Below, one piece after another: positions 41,127-50,912 of a stretch of 64,000 nt of DNA. Position 1 is the first letter of the stretch, and each line of letters starts with the position of its first letter. The translations under genes and the position numbers were made by a program. Below the pieces are notes generated by a model. That model had not been told where the DNA came from and did not search any database. It worked only from the letters and a program-made list of their open reading frames with translations. Source of the stretch: Psychrobacter sp. NG25 (GTDB lineage Bacteria; Pseudomonadota; Gammaproteobacteria; Pseudomonadales; Moraxellaceae); NCBI RefSeq assembly GCF_015234355.1, contig NZ_JADGMV010000009.1, positions 1 to 64,000 of the forward strand. Direction: 5' to 3'.

Positions 41127-43433
41127 CTATCCAACCTCAACACTCGTCACATTCTGAAAGCCTCTTGGCAACTGCCCACCACGATTACCACGCACACCTG
41201 TATAGTTAGCCAAATCATTTGGCTTGAGTGTCACATGGCGTTTGCCTGCGGTAATGACAAGGCTATCTTGCTGACTAAGTGGCGTGATAGTAAGTACTTC
41301 TTCGCCGTCCTTTAGCTTGATAAGCTTATTACCTTTACCGCGAGCCTGTTCCGGCAAATCATCAAGGGCAAATATCAATAGGTATCCTGCATTGGTCGTG
41401 ACGGCGACGTGGTCAGGTGCCACACTTGTATTGCTATTCTCACCGTCAGTATTGGCAGTCGCATCTACTGGCGCATCGATACGTGCAACAGGGAGCAGTC
41501 GACTATCAGTTGCTAGGTTAATAACATTTTTACCCGCTTTTTGATTGCTATCGAGATTGCCAATGGTATTGATAAAGCCATAACCTGCCGAGCTGGCGAG
41601 GATGATGCGCTGATCGTCAGCACCCGTTAATAGCTGCTCAAAGCTAGCACCTGCTGGTGGCTTTAACACACTGGTCAGTGGGTCACCTTGACCACGCGCA
41701 GACGCTAAATTATGCGCGTCAATACTATAGCTGCGTCCAGTGCTGTCGAGCACGTAAATCCTTTCATTGGATTTACCGCGCACGTGCGCTTGATAGCTAT
41801 CACCTGAGCGGTAACTCATACCGGCAGCATCGACATCATGGCCTTTGGCAGCACGAATCCAGCCCGCTTTTGATAGGATAGCGGTGATAGGCTCGCTAGG
41901 TACGAGGTCTGACTCTTTTAATGCTTGCGCTTCTTCGCGCTCTGCCAGTGGTGATACGCGCTCATTACCATGTTCTTTCATATCGGCTGTCAGCTCGTCA
42001 ATCATCAGATTGGTCAGACTGTCTGGATTGTCTAAATATTCTTGAATAATCGCACGTTCGGCAGCCAGTTCATCTTGCTCACGGCGCAGTTCAATCTCTT
42101 CTAACTTCGCCAATTGGCGCAGACGAATATCCAAGATAGCATTGGCTTGGATGTCCGTTAGGTCATAGTCCTGCATTAACGTCGCTTTCGGATCTTCCTC
42201 TTCACGAATGATGCGAATCACTTCATCAATATTGAGATAAGCAATCAGCAAGCCTGCCAAGATGTGCAAGCGTTTATCAATTTTATCAAGACGATATTGC
42301 AAGCGGCGCGTGACCACTGAGCGGCGACAGACTAGCCACTCTTCTAATATTTCTTTTAGGTTTTTGACCTGTGGCTTACCGTTTAGGCCAATCATATTCA
42401 TATTGACGCGGTAATTACTCTCAAGCTCCGTACTAGCAAACAGATGGCTCATGACGCGAGCGACATCGACTCGGGTTGATTTTAGCTCAAGCACGATACG
42501 GCAGGCATTTTCGTGATCTGACTCATCGTGAATATCGGTAATCCAAGGCAGTTTCTTATCGGTCATGAGCTTGGCGATTTGCTCTTGGATTTTGTTGCCT
42601 GAAACTTGGTAAGGCAGCGCATCAATGATGACGAGGTTTTTCTCTTTAGGGTCAACATGGAATGTCGCACGCATTTTATAGCTGCCGCGTCCAGACTCGT
42701 ACATCGCTTGCAAGTCTTTTTTACTGGTGATGATTTCAGCAGGTGTTGGCAGATCAGGTGCTGGTATTGATTGGGTAAGCTGCTTGACCGACAGTTCAGG
42801 ATTTTTGAGCAGACGAATGGCAGCGCGTACTACTTCATTGAGATTATGTGGCGGGATATCCGTTGCCATACCGACTGCAATACCTGTTGTGCCGTTCAAT
42901 AGGATATTGGGCAGGCGGGCAGGTAGGGTGGTTGGCTCTTGCATCGTACCGTCAAAGTTGTCTTGCCAATCGACTGTGCCTTGTCCAAGTTCTGCTAGCA
43001 ACGTATTGGCATAAGCAGACATTTTGGCTTCGGTATAACGCATCGCCGCAAAGGATTTGGGATCATCAGGGCTACCCCAGTTACCTTGACCTGTGATGAG
43101 CGGATAGCGATAGCTGAACGGCTGCGCCATCAGTACCATAGCTTCATAACAAGCACTATCGCCATGTGGATGGTATTTACCCAAGACGTCACCGACGGTA
43201 CGTGCCGATTTTTTGGCCTTGGCAGTAGATTTTAGCCCCAACTCGCTCATGGCATAGACGATGCGGCGCTGTACAGGTTTTAAACCATCAGCGATATTGG
43301 GCAGTGCCCGATCCATGATGACGTACATGGCATAGTTGAGATAGGCTTGCTCAGTGAACTCTGCGACTGAGCGAGTATCCATCGGTTCAGTGGGAATGAT
43401 TGGGGTAATCGTATTATCAATAACATCAGACAT
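41127..43433 (-). CDS. parC: DNA topoisomerase IV subunit A
   Basis: ParC is the DNA-cleaving subunit of topoisomerase IV, which decatenates daughter chromosomes. From ATG 43433 it has 768 residues, close to the E. coli 752. The breakage-reunion domain includes [19 protein letters not shown], the quinolone-resistance region, with the Ser and Glu of sensitive enzymes present. The active-site Tyr is in [10 protein letters not shown] near residue 120. The C-terminal beta-pinwheel covers about 500-768. A 52-codon longer frame encodes a hydrophobic leader and is rejected. parE is not in the window. Confidence 0.95.
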   Translation of the reverse strand: MSDVIDNTITPIIPTEPMDTRSVAEFTEQAYLNYAMYVIMDRALPNIADGLKPVQRRIVYAMSELGLKSTAKAKKSARTVGDVLGKYHPHGDSACYEAMVLMAQPFSYRYPLITGQGNWGSPDDPKSFAAMRYTEAKMSAYANTLLAELGQGTVDWQDNFDGTMQEPTTLPARLPNILLNGTTGIAVGMATDIPPHNLNEVVRAAIRLLKNPELSVKQLTQSIPAPDLPTPAEIITSKKDLQAMYESGRGSYKMRATFHVDPKEKNLVIIDALPYQVSGNKIQEQIAKLMTDKKLPWITDIHDESDHENACRIVLELKSTRVDVARVMSHLFASTELESNYRVNMNMIGLNGKPQVKNLKEILEEWLVCRRSVVTRRLQYRLDKIDKRLHILAGLLIAYLNIDEVIRIIREEEDPKATLMQDYDLTDIQANAILDIRLRQLAKLEEIELRREQDELAAERAIIQEYLDNPDSLTNLMIDELTADMKEHGNERVSPLAEREEAQALKESDLVPSEPITAILSKAGWIRAAKGHDVDAAGMSYRSGDSYQAHVRGKSNERIYVLDSTGRSYSIDAHNLASARGQGDPLTSVLKPPAGASFEQLLTGADDQRIILASSAGYGFINTIGNLDSNQKAGKNVINLATDSRLLPVARIDAPVDATANTDGENSNTSVAPDHVAVTTNAGYLLIFALDDLPEQARGKGNKLIKLKDGEEVLTITPLSQQDSLVITAGKRHVTLKPNDLANYTGVRGNRGGQLPRGFQNVTSVEVG

Positions 43434-44079
43434 AAAATAGGATTCACTTATCAGTTTTAATAGGTATAGATAATTGGTGCAAGCGTACAAATAGGATAGT
43501 GCTATCGTAAAGGAAATTGGCAGAATTAAAAAGGTATAAGTCAGAATAGACGACAGGTCGTGACGCGCTTCATTAGGTTTCTTTAACATCTTTTGCTTGA
43601 TGGCTTTTACAGAACAGGTAAAGCTAGCGACAATTAGTATTACCCGTCAGCCGAGCAGTGCTAAAGATGGTACTCGCCGTCATTTTGTAACCTTAACAGA
43701 ACTGGCTAGCGCCCTTGACAGCACAAAGTAATGAACGGGTAACAAACCATAAGATTTCTATAGATAAAAGTTCGACAATAGAATGCTAAAAACTCATTGG
43801 TATTTATTATTAAGTATTTGATGTAAAAGGTTTTATTTTCCGTCAAGCTTGTTTGCGAACTCAAGCAGCAATCTTTTATATTGAGTAGTTTGTACAAAGT
43901 GTGTATGTTAATAAACAAAGGGCTATTTACCGCTATATTGTTTGCTCAGCACTGTACGATTACGCCATAGCCTTGCTTGCCACCGTAATGGTCAGCAAAG
44001 GCTTGGCATTTCGTATGTTTATCACACTGTGATTAGTATACGCTGACGGTAATGTACTATTACTAGGAGAAAAAAGATT
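43434..44079. other. parC/fadD divergent region with possible remnant ORF and inverted repeat
   Basis: About 645 bases. A 43-codon plus-strand frame at 43600-43731 (starts [17 protein letters not shown], ends LASALDSTK) has coding-like composition but no ribosome binding site; it may be a gene remnant or chance. An odd-centred inverted repeat ATCACA-C-TGTGAT at 44021-44033 lies 47 bases before the fadD start and could be an operator. AGGAG at about 44065-44069 is the fadD ribosome binding site. Confidence 0.4.
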
Positions 44080-45807
44080 ATGGAAAATCAAGTAAATTTT
44101 ACCCGTCGTGACGATAAAGTTTGGCTAAAAACGTATGAAGAGCTTGGGCTGGATTACAACATTGAAATGCCAGCTGACGACACCTCACTCATTGATGTTT
44201 TTGAGAAAAGCTTTGCTGAGAATAGTGATAAGACTGCCTATATTTGCATGGGTTCATCATTAAGCTTTAAAGAAGTGGATTTATACAGTCGCCAGATGGC
44301 TGCCTATCTACAGTCGTTAGGACTGGTCAAAGGTGACAAAGTTGCGGTCATGATGCCCAATATTTTGCAATTACCAATTTCTGTCATTGCGGTACTTCGC
44401 GCAGGTTTTACCTTAGTTAACGTCAACCCGTTATATACCACCAGAGAGCTTGAGCATCAACTGACCGATTCAGACGCCAAAGTGCTGATTATGGTCGAAA
44501 ACTTCGCCAAAACCTATCAAGACATCGGCCGTAGTCTAGTCGACAAAGTCGTGATTACAGGTATGGGCGACTTGATGGGTACGCTCAAAGGATTCATGGT
44601 CAATACGGTCGTTCGCCATGTGAAAAAAATGGTGCCCGCCTATAGCATTAGCAATAGCATCACCTTCAAAAGTGTGCTGAGTCATAGCGCTGCGAGTAAA
44701 TATAAACGCCCAAGCAATATCACGCTCGATGACATCGCCGTTTTACAATATACCGGTGGTACGACAGGCGTGGCAAAAGGCGCGATGCTAACGCACAAAA
44801 ACTTAGTCGCAAATTTAATTCAGTCCAATACCTTTTTGGGCACTGCTTTTGATGATTTCGATCAAAGAGGTGAGCAGCCTGTCATTATGACGGCATTGCC
44901 GATGTATCATATTTTCTCATTTACTGTGTGCGGTATGTTTGGTTTATATCGCGGTTGTGTAGTGCTACTAGTACCAAACCCACGCGATCTTGATAGCTTA
45001 TTAAAAGCATATAAAGCCAATCCACCAGCATTCTTCCCAGCGGTCAACACGTTGTTCAATGCGCTTGCCAATAACGAAGAATTTATCGCGATGGATCATA
45101 GCAAGCTGCGTCAATCGATGGGTGGCGGCATGGCAGTACTGAGCCCAACCGCTGAAAAATGGCGCCAAGTAACGGGTAATATCATTATCCAAGGTTATGG
45201 ATTGTCTGAAACAGCACCGGTAGCGACTTCTAACCCTAGCAATAGTAAAACCTTCACAGGTACCATTGGTGTACCGATGCCAGCGACTGATGTTGCTATC
45301 TTAGATGATGCTGGTAATGAAGTTGAGCTTGGTGAGCGCGGCGAGATTAGTGTTCGTGGCCCACAGGTTATGAAAGGCTATTGGAATCGTGAAGATGCCA
45401 CTGCCGAAGTGATGACAGCAGACGGATTCTTCCGTACAGGCGACATTGGTATCATGGCTGACAATGGCTACGTGACGATCGTTGACCGCAAAAAAGATAT
45501 GATTTTGGTGTCTGGTTTCAACGTTTATCCTAACGAAGTCGAAGAAGTCATGGCCGGTCACCCTAAAATTCTAGAGTGCGGTGTCATTGGTATCAGTGAC
45601 GAAAAGAGCGGCGAGACTCCTAAGATTTATGTCGTGCGCAACGATCCTAGCCTGACCGCTGAAGAAGTACTGGCTTATGGTAAAGAAAACCTAACTGGTT
45701 ACAAACGTCCTCGTCATGTTGAGTTTATCGACGAATTGCCAAAATCTAACGTGGGTAAAATTCTACGCAAAGATTTGAGATTGCTTGAAGAAAAGAACCA
45801 TGGCTAA
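44080..45807 (+). CDS. fadD: Long-chain fatty acid-CoA ligase (first of two)
   Basis: FadD activates free fatty acids to acyl-CoA with ATP at the inner membrane, feeding beta-oxidation and lipid synthesis. The 575-residue protein has the adenylation motif LQYTGGTTGVAKGAML near 222-237, QGYGLSETAPVATSNP near 371, and the hinge/A8 region RTGDIGIMADNGYVTIVDRKKDMI near 450 with VYPNEVEEVM. The catalytic Lys is in PKSNVGKILRK near 560. A second fadD follows, as in Pseudomonas fadD1/fadD2. A heptamer repeat and terminator lie after the stop. Confidence 0.92.
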   Translation: MENQVNFTRRDDKVWLKTYEELGLDYNIEMPADDTSLIDVFEKSFAENSDKTAYICMGSSLSFKEVDLYSRQMAAYLQSLGLVKGDKVAVMMPNILQLPISVIAVLRAGFTLVNVNPLYTTRELEHQLTDSDAKVLIMVENFAKTYQDIGRSLVDKVVITGMGDLMGTLKGFMVNTVVRHVKKMVPAYSISNSITFKSVLSHSAASKYKRPSNITLDDIAVLQYTGGTTGVAKGAMLTHKNLVANLIQSNTFLGTAFDDFDQRGEQPVIMTALPMYHIFSFTVCGMFGLYRGCVVLLVPNPRDLDSLLKAYKANPPAFFPAVNTLFNALANNEEFIAMDHSKLRQSMGGGMAVLSPTAEKWRQVTGNIIIQGYGLSETAPVATSNPSNSKTFTGTIGVPMPATDVAILDDAGNEVELGERGEISVRGPQVMKGYWNREDATAEVMTADGFFRTGDIGIMADNGYVTIVDRKKDMILVSGFNVYPNEVEEVMAGHPKILECGVIGISDEKSGETPKIYVVRNDPSLTAEEVLAYGKENLTGYKRPRHVEFIDELPKSNVGKILRKDLRLLEEKNHG

Positions 45808-45814
45808 TTGATTG

Positions 45815-45856
45815 ATACTCAATACTCAATACTCAATACTCAATACTCAATACTCG
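45815..45856 (+). repeat. Heptanucleotide tandem repeat (ATACTCA x6)
   Basis: Six consecutive copies of ATACTCA, the last ending in G, begin seven bases after the fadD stop codon. Such a tract may vary in copy number by slippage, but it lies outside the coding frame. Confidence 0.9.
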
Positions 45857-45944
45857 AAAGCTAGTTATGAGTGCTTACAAAGACTCAGTGCTCATACAGA
45901 CTAAACGCTCATAACTAATCGTAATACAGGGTAAGGTCTTTACT

Positions 45945-45986
45945 AAAAATGATAAGATTGCGTATATGCTATCTTGTCATTTTTTT
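45945..45986 (+). terminator. Terminator after the first fadD
   Basis: AAAAATGATAAGAT pairs with ATCTTGTCATTTTT with one wobble, loop of 12 bases, followed by further T. Confidence 0.75.
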
Positions 45987-46012
45987 GCGTCTATTTTGTC
46001 TTTAAGATGTCG

Positions 46013-46216
46013 TTAGGGCGAGTCTTTATTTCAAAAGCAATAATCAAATAATAGATGTTAAAGTCAAAATAAAACAATGACGCCGACAATATCGAGATAT
46101 TCATCAGCTATGCGATACGGTTTGGCGAAACCTAGCTATCATTAGCTTAGCCACTATTAGCCTAACCATCGTTAGACTAGTTAGATAGTCATCGCTTGAG
46201 TTGAGGGTAGGCTTTA
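46013..46216 (-). repeat. MITE-like repeat, copy B (inverted relative to copy A)
   Basis: On the minus strand the left end reads CCCTCAACTCAAGCGAT and continues CTATCTAACTAGTCTAA, matching copy A (TCCTCAATTCAAGCGAT, TATCTAGCTGGTCTAA). The right end TTTTGAAATAAAGAC matches TTTTGAAATGAGGAC. The centre AATATC-TC-GATATT (46088-46101) is identical. Copy B is about 30 bases longer, owing to repeated TTAGGCTAA-like units between 46125 and 46170. No ORF is present. Confidence 0.68.
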
Positions 46217-46410
46217 GTATAGATAGAGAATTTTTGGCAAAACTGCTATAGTGCGCATCAGCGTATTGTTATATTTAACGACAACAGGATATGATTTTCG
46301 CTCTATATTTCTTATAAAATCAACCTTGTATATGTGATTGTTGATTTATTCTTGTTGAGCTGTTAAACCATTTATTATGGGTCTAACACTGCACTTTGAT
46401 TTACAAGTCT

Positions 46411-46455
46411 TGTGAATAACGAATGCTACTGTCTTATCATCGTTTCTTATCCACA
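46411..46455. promoter_or_regulatory. Two inverted DnaA-box-like 9-mers upstream of the second fadD
   Basis: TGTGAATAA at 46411-46419 (minus-strand TTATTCACA) and TTATCCACA at 46447-46455 both fit the DnaA-box consensus TTATNCACA. They lie about 90-135 bases before the second fadD. Two boxes in AT-rich DNA can occur by chance. Confidence 0.3.
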
Positions 46456-46544
46456 GGTTTTTGCTGTCATTGATCAACCACAAAAAATAATGGTGTTTCC
46501 ATTAGATTATTCTACGTTTTTAACGGCAACATTTAGGGAAAGTT

Positions 46545-48317
46545 ATGACCGACAGTACTAATAAAAAGACCACAAACGATAATGCTGCGACCAATAATAA
46601 CGACAGCGGATTTCCTACTATGCCGATGATACCGAGTGATAGTCCATGGTTAGGTACTTATGAGCGCTATGGTATTGCGGCTACTATCGACATGCCGGAT
46701 GATAGTACTTCTTTATTGGAGGTGTTTGAGCGTAATTTTAGCCGCTATGGCCAAAAGCCTGCTTATATCTGTATGGGTGCATCGATTACCTTTAAGCAAT
46801 TAGATTTATTTAGTCGTCAAATTGCCAGTTACTTACAGTCGCTAGGATTGGCTAAGGGTGATAAGGTTGGGGTAATGATGCCCAATCTCCTGCAGTATCC
46901 AGTGGTTGCATTGGGTATCATCCGCGCAGGTATGGTGTTGGTCAACGTCAACCCTTTATATACGAGCCGCGAGTTATCACATCAGCTGCATGATAGTGGC
47001 ACAAAAGCTTTATTTATCGTAGAGAATTTCGCAAAAACGTATCAAGAAGCAGAAGATAAAGGTCAGGTCGAGCACGTCATCGTTTGTAAGATTGGCGATA
47101 TGTTAGGCACGATCAAAGGAGCCGTGGTCAACCTCGTTGCACGCCATATCAAAAAAATGATTCCTGCTTATAGTTTGCCAGAGAGTGTGAGCTTCAAGTA
47201 TGCCTTGAATGCTGTTTCTGCTAGTAAGTACAAACGTCCTGATTTGAATTTAGGCGACGTGGCGTTGCTGCAATATACCGGTGGTACTACGGGTGTGGCT
47301 AAAGGGGCAATGCTGTCGCATGGTAACTTAGTGGCCAACATGCTACAGATCAGTGCGTTGATGAACAGTGCATTTGACGATGATGCTGATGCCGATGAGG
47401 TTATCTTGACGGCGTTACCGCTCTATCATGTGTTCTCATTTATGGTTTGTGGTATGTATGGCATGTACCAAGGCTATGCGGGTTTGCTTATCCCGAACCC
47501 ACGTGATCTTGATGGTCTGATCAAAGAGATGGGCAAATATAAACCATCATTTATCCCTGCGGTAAATACGTTATTCAATGGCTTGGTACACAAAGACAGC
47601 TTTGCGGATTTAGATTTTTCTAATCTAAAAGCCTCTATCGGCGGTGGTATGTCGGTACTACCAAGCGTGGCAAAAGAGTGGCATAAAATCACAGGCTTGC
47701 CTATCGTTGAGGGTTATGGTCTGTCTGAAACCTCACCAGTGGTTGCTTTTAACCCAATGACCATTGCTGAATTCACTGGCAAGATTGGTATTCCCGCCTC
47801 TAGCACAGATGTGATACTGATTGATGATGATGAAAAAGAAGTTGCTTTGGGTGACCGTGGCGAGATTTGTGTCAAAGGTCCGCAAGTGATGATTGGGTAT
47901 CAAAACCGTCCAGACGAAACAGCTGAAACCTTTACTGCGAATGGTTATCTCAAAACTGGTGATATCGGTATCATGGATGAAAAAGGCTTTATTAAAATCG
48001 TTGATCGCAAAAAAGATATGATTTTGGTTTCTGGCTTTAATGTCTATCCGAATGAGATCGAAGAGGCTATGAGTGAGCATCCAGCAGTGGTGGAGTGCGG
48101 TGCGATCGGTGTTCCTAACGAAAACCGCGGTGAAGAGCCAAAGTTATTTGTGGTCAAAAAAGGTGAAGTGACAGAGCAAGAGCTACTCGATTTTGGCAAA
48201 AAACAACTGACCGGCTATAAACGTCCGCGTAGCATCCAGTTTGTTGATGAATTACCAAAGTCAAACGTAGGTAAAATCCTACGTAAAGAATTGCGTAAGA
48301 TGGAAGGTTTAGAATAA
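46545..48317 (+). CDS. fadD: Long-chain fatty acid-CoA ligase (second of two)
   Basis: A 590-residue paralogue of the preceding acyl-CoA synthetase, with the same motifs: LQYTGGTTGVAKGAML near 243, EGYGLSETSPVVAFNP near 387, KTGDIGIMDEKGFIKIVDRK near 470 and PKSNVGKILRKEL near the end. It differs by an added Asn/Thr-rich N-terminal tail of about 25 residues. AGGGA precedes the ATG. The 737-base gap with a terminator and a repeat means it is transcribed separately from the first, so the pair may be expressed under different conditions, as for Pseudomonas FadD1 and FadD2. Confidence 0.92.
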   Translation: MTDSTNKKTTNDNAATNNNDSGFPTMPMIPSDSPWLGTYERYGIAATIDMPDDSTSLLEVFERNFSRYGQKPAYICMGASITFKQLDLFSRQIASYLQSLGLAKGDKVGVMMPNLLQYPVVALGIIRAGMVLVNVNPLYTSRELSHQLHDSGTKALFIVENFAKTYQEAEDKGQVEHVIVCKIGDMLGTIKGAVVNLVARHIKKMIPAYSLPESVSFKYALNAVSASKYKRPDLNLGDVALLQYTGGTTGVAKGAMLSHGNLVANMLQISALMNSAFDDDADADEVILTALPLYHVFSFMVCGMYGMYQGYAGLLIPNPRDLDGLIKEMGKYKPSFIPAVNTLFNGLVHKDSFADLDFSNLKASIGGGMSVLPSVAKEWHKITGLPIVEGYGLSETSPVVAFNPMTIAEFTGKIGIPASSTDVILIDDDEKEVALGDRGEICVKGPQVMIGYQNRPDETAETFTANGYLKTGDIGIMDEKGFIKIVDRKKDMILVSGFNVYPNEIEEAMSEHPAVVECGAIGVPNENRGEEPKLFVVKKGEVTEQELLDFGKKQLTGYKRPRSIQFVDELPKSNVGKILRKELRKMEGLE

Positions 48318-48341
48318 ATTCAACACCACACTTTACTAAAA

Positions 48342-48384
48342 CAGCGGCGTAATAGCGTGGGTGAATCTTGCTATTGCGCCGCTG
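48342..48384 (+). other. Strong GC-rich hairpin after the second fadD
   Basis: CAGCGGCGTAATAGC pairs with GCTATTGCGCCGCTG with one wobble around a 13-base loop. There is no T run, so it may stabilise the mRNA 3' end or act with Rho rather than being a classical terminator. Confidence 0.7.
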
Positions 48385-48578
48385 TCACGTTAGGATATCT
48401 CCATATTTGCGTCTACTAAGGCTCCCAGTCGCTATTTGTATTCGAGTTATATTCGTATATGTCAATTTTCGTGAATAAATATAAGCTTAATGAAGACTGG
48501 TCTGCCATGTAGCGACAACATTTTATTTTATAGCCATTTTTATCACCCTGCTTTTCAAACATTGTACTAGGAATTTTT

Positions 48579-49295
48579 ATGCGTAATGACAATCGTGAGC
48601 TTGACCAACTTCGCTCTATCAGCTTTGAGCGCCATTATACTAAGCATGCCGAAGGGTCAGTGTTAGTGAGCTTTGGCGATACCAAAGTACTATGTACTGC
48701 TAGTGTTGAGTCTGGCGTACCACGCTGGTTGAAAGGCAAAGGCAAAGGTTGGATTACAGCTGAATACGGTATGCTGCCACGCGCGACCAATACCCGCAAT
48801 CAACGTGAAGCGGCACGCGGTAAGCAGTCAGGTCGTACCCAAGAGATTCAGCGTTTAATTGGCCGTAGCTTACGTGCGATGATTGACTTGAGCAAGTTGG
48901 GTGAAAACACCATTTATCTTGACTGTGATGTACTGCAAGCTGATGGTGGTACTCGTACTGCTAGTGTAACTGGTGCAGCGATTGCACTGATTGACGCATT
49001 AGAGACGGTTCAAAAAGCCAAAAAACTAAAAGCAGATCCATTGATTGGATTGGTTGCTGCCGTGTCTGTCGGTATGAAAGATGGTGAAGCATATCTAGAT
49101 TTGAATTACGAAGAAGACTCTAGTTGCGATACCGATTTGAATGTCGTAATGACTCAAAAAGGCGAGTTTATCGAGCTACAAGGTACTGCGGAAGAAAAAC
49201 CATTCACTCGCGCTCAAGCTGATGACATGTTGATTCTTGCCGAAAAAGGCATTGCCGAATTGATCAAAATGCAGCAAACCGCTTTAGGTTGGTAG
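48579..49295 (+). CDS. rph: Ribonuclease PH
   Basis: RNase PH is a phosphate-dependent 3'-5' exoribonuclease that trims tRNA and rRNA precursors and assembles as a hexameric ring. The 238-residue length is standard. Motifs seen are the phosphate-site arginine region [33 protein letters not shown] and [20 protein letters not shown] near 115-134. AGGA lies before the ATG. Unlike E. coli it is not next to pyrE. Confidence 0.96.
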   Translation: MRNDNRELDQLRSISFERHYTKHAEGSVLVSFGDTKVLCTASVESGVPRWLKGKGKGWITAEYGMLPRATNTRNQREAARGKQSGRTQEIQRLIGRSLRAMIDLSKLGENTIYLDCDVLQADGGTRTASVTGAAIALIDALETVQKAKKLKADPLIGLVAAVSVGMKDGEAYLDLNYEEDSSCDTDLNVVMTQKGEFIELQGTAEEKPFTRAQADDMLILAEKGIAELIKMQQTALGW

Positions 49296-49351
49296 TCTGC
49301 TTCTGATCTATTATAAGCGGTGCTAGTTTTTTAACACTACAACGACCTCTG

Positions 49352-49385
49352 ACAGATAGTTGGCTTTTAATAGCCGACTATCTGT
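49352..49385 (+). other. Hairpin between rph and the next gene
   Basis: ACAGATAGTTGGC pairs with GCCGACTATCTGT (one wobble) around an eight-base loop. It lacks a T run; it could be a weak terminator or a 5' structure of the next mRNA, whose ATG is 35 bases away. Confidence 0.55.
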
Positions 49386-49419
49386 TGCCACACAGATATC
49401 TCGCAACAGGTAATAATGC

Positions 49420-49911
49420 ATGCTTAAGCTGACCGACGATGGCGCCAAAATCACCTTACAAGGTCAGTCCCAAACGACTGATAACGGTATGTTTTGGTTT
49501 GGCTCTGCCTTATTGGTCGGGGCAGTTGCAGTCGCCTTTGCCATGAGTGTGCTACCTGAGCGCTTGGCTATCGGTGCGTTAGCGTTGCTAATTATTGGCA
49601 GCTTTGTTTTTAATCGACAACGCCAAAAACATAAAAAAGCCATGGTGGGCGCTATCAGTGGTGGCACACTGTGGGTGCGTGCTGGTGAGATGGTACATGA
49701 CAATCAGGGTAAGCGCGAGCATATCCATTTGATCGATAGTGACAAGATAATGCTGATCGGCGAGCAGTTACAGATTGTCGATAGCAGTGACACACGTAAG
49801 TACCATATTAGTGGCTTTGAAAGTATCCAAGAAGCCACTGCTGCTAAAGCTATCCTACAAGGCCAAGCGTTATCTAAGCGGCATGTTAATATCAAAATGA
49901 GTGATAATTAG
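49420..49911 (+). CDS. Two-helix membrane protein of unknown function
   Basis: The 163-residue protein has a polar N-terminus, two adjacent hydrophobic helices near residues 24-44 and 47-66 with a short turn (LPERLA), then a basic RQRQKHKK and a soluble C-terminal domain rich in beta-type sequence (GGTLWVRAGEMVHDNQGK). The layout resembles small proteins with a membrane hairpin and a PH-like domain, but I do not recognise the family. The ribosome binding site is weak. It follows rph by 124 bases. Confidence 0.65.
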   Translation: MLKLTDDGAKITLQGQSQTTDNGMFWFGSALLVGAVAVAFAMSVLPERLAIGALALLIIGSFVFNRQRQKHKKAMVGAISGGTLWVRAGEMVHDNQGKREHIHLIDSDKIMLIGEQLQIVDSSDTRKYHISGFESIQEATAAKAILQGQALSKRHVNIKMSDN

Positions 49912-50174
49912 TAGCTGTCTCTCATATCCTATCCAAATTAAATTTTTCTAAAAGCATATATATTACCTGCCTAGCTTTTAGTGCTATCTTGATTTATCCC
50001 TTCTAAATTCGCATTGTAACGCTACCATCAATCTGTATTTTAATACCTTCTACCATCTATTCAAAATGAATAGTGCTTGCAGATTCATGTCTAAATAGTT
50101 TATAAGTAAACTTGAAAAGCGTCTATTATTGTTGCTTATGTCACTATTTATATCTTATAGACAAGGAATCAGTC

Positions 50175-50816
50175 ATGTTGCGTTTGCCTACATTGATGTC
50201 ATCAATTACAGCGTCATGCAGTCTATTATTTACCGTTAGCCTAATAGGTCAAGCTCATGCAGATAGTATGAGCACACTGATCGCTCAAAAATCTGCCCAA
50301 TTAACAACAACTACTTCCTATCGCTATCCAGACGTATCTCGTCAAGCGCGCACAGTACTCCCTGCATTTTTATCCGGTGATTATGACAATATCGATAGTG
50401 AATACTTACCGTTACTGAGTAATGCGGAGATACAAAGCAGTCCCGCTGCCCGTGAGGTCGTCAGTACTGCTCGCAAGATGGCGCTAAATGAGCGCACCAT
50501 CATTCAAGGTGGCTGCTGGGACTATTTAAATGCGGTATTTAATCGGGCAGGGGTGACACGCAATACCATACATAAAGGCACGTATGGGCAAGGTCCTTAT
50601 GCCAATAGTAGTGAGATTGAGGCAGGCGATTGGCTTTACTATATCAACCATGGCTATAATGGCGTCGAACACAGTGGGCTATTTGTGGGTTGGGTCGATG
50701 AGCGCGCGAAGCAAGCATTAATATTAAGCTATGCTGGCGAAAACCGCCGAGAACCTGCTCGTTACCGTGTTTATGATTTGAGCAACGTCTATCAAATAAT
50801 GCGCCCTAGCGTCTAG
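50175..50816 (+). CDS. Secreted NlpC/P60-like cysteine peptidase fold protein
   Basis: The 213-residue protein has a signal peptide ending near QAHA (about residue 29). The C-terminal half has GGCWDYLNAVFNRAG near 120-134 (candidate catalytic Cys) and GVEHSGLFVGWVD near 170-182 (candidate His), the spacing of papain-like NlpC/P60 or CHAP-type amidases that cleave peptidoglycan peptides. Activity is inferred. ATG 50175 follows AAGGA; an in-frame extension from 50112 would bury the signal peptide. A strong terminator follows. Confidence 0.7.
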   Translation: MLRLPTLMSSITASCSLLFTVSLIGQAHADSMSTLIAQKSAQLTTTTSYRYPDVSRQARTVLPAFLSGDYDNIDSEYLPLLSNAEIQSSPAAREVVSTARKMALNERTIIQGGCWDYLNAVFNRAGVTRNTIHKGTYGQGPYANSSEIEAGDWLYYINHGYNGVEHSGLFVGWVDERAKQALILSYAGENRREPARYRVYDLSNVYQIMRPSV

Positions 50817-50842
50817 GTATTATCAACATCACATAGTGTGAT

Positions 50843-50884
50843 AAAAAAAGCGTCCGTCACTGATAAAGTGGCGGACGCTTTTGG
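50843..50884. terminator. Bidirectional terminator, NlpC/P60-like gene and hemJ
   Basis: AAAAGCGTCCGTCACT pairs with AGTGGCGGACGCTTTT with one wobble around GATAA. Seven A on the left make it strongest as the terminator of minus-strand hemJ. Confidence 0.92.
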
Positions 50885-50912
50885 TTTGTAGGCATTAGTA
50901 ATTTTGCTAATT

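Noticed and set aside
43130..43200. Possible quinolone-resistance changes in ParC
   Set aside because: The Ser and Glu of the resistance region (GDSACYEAM) are wild type.
43434..43589. 52-codon N-terminal extension of parC
   Set aside because: It encodes a hydrophobic stretch not found in Par[10 protein letters not shown] at 43433 matches the family start.
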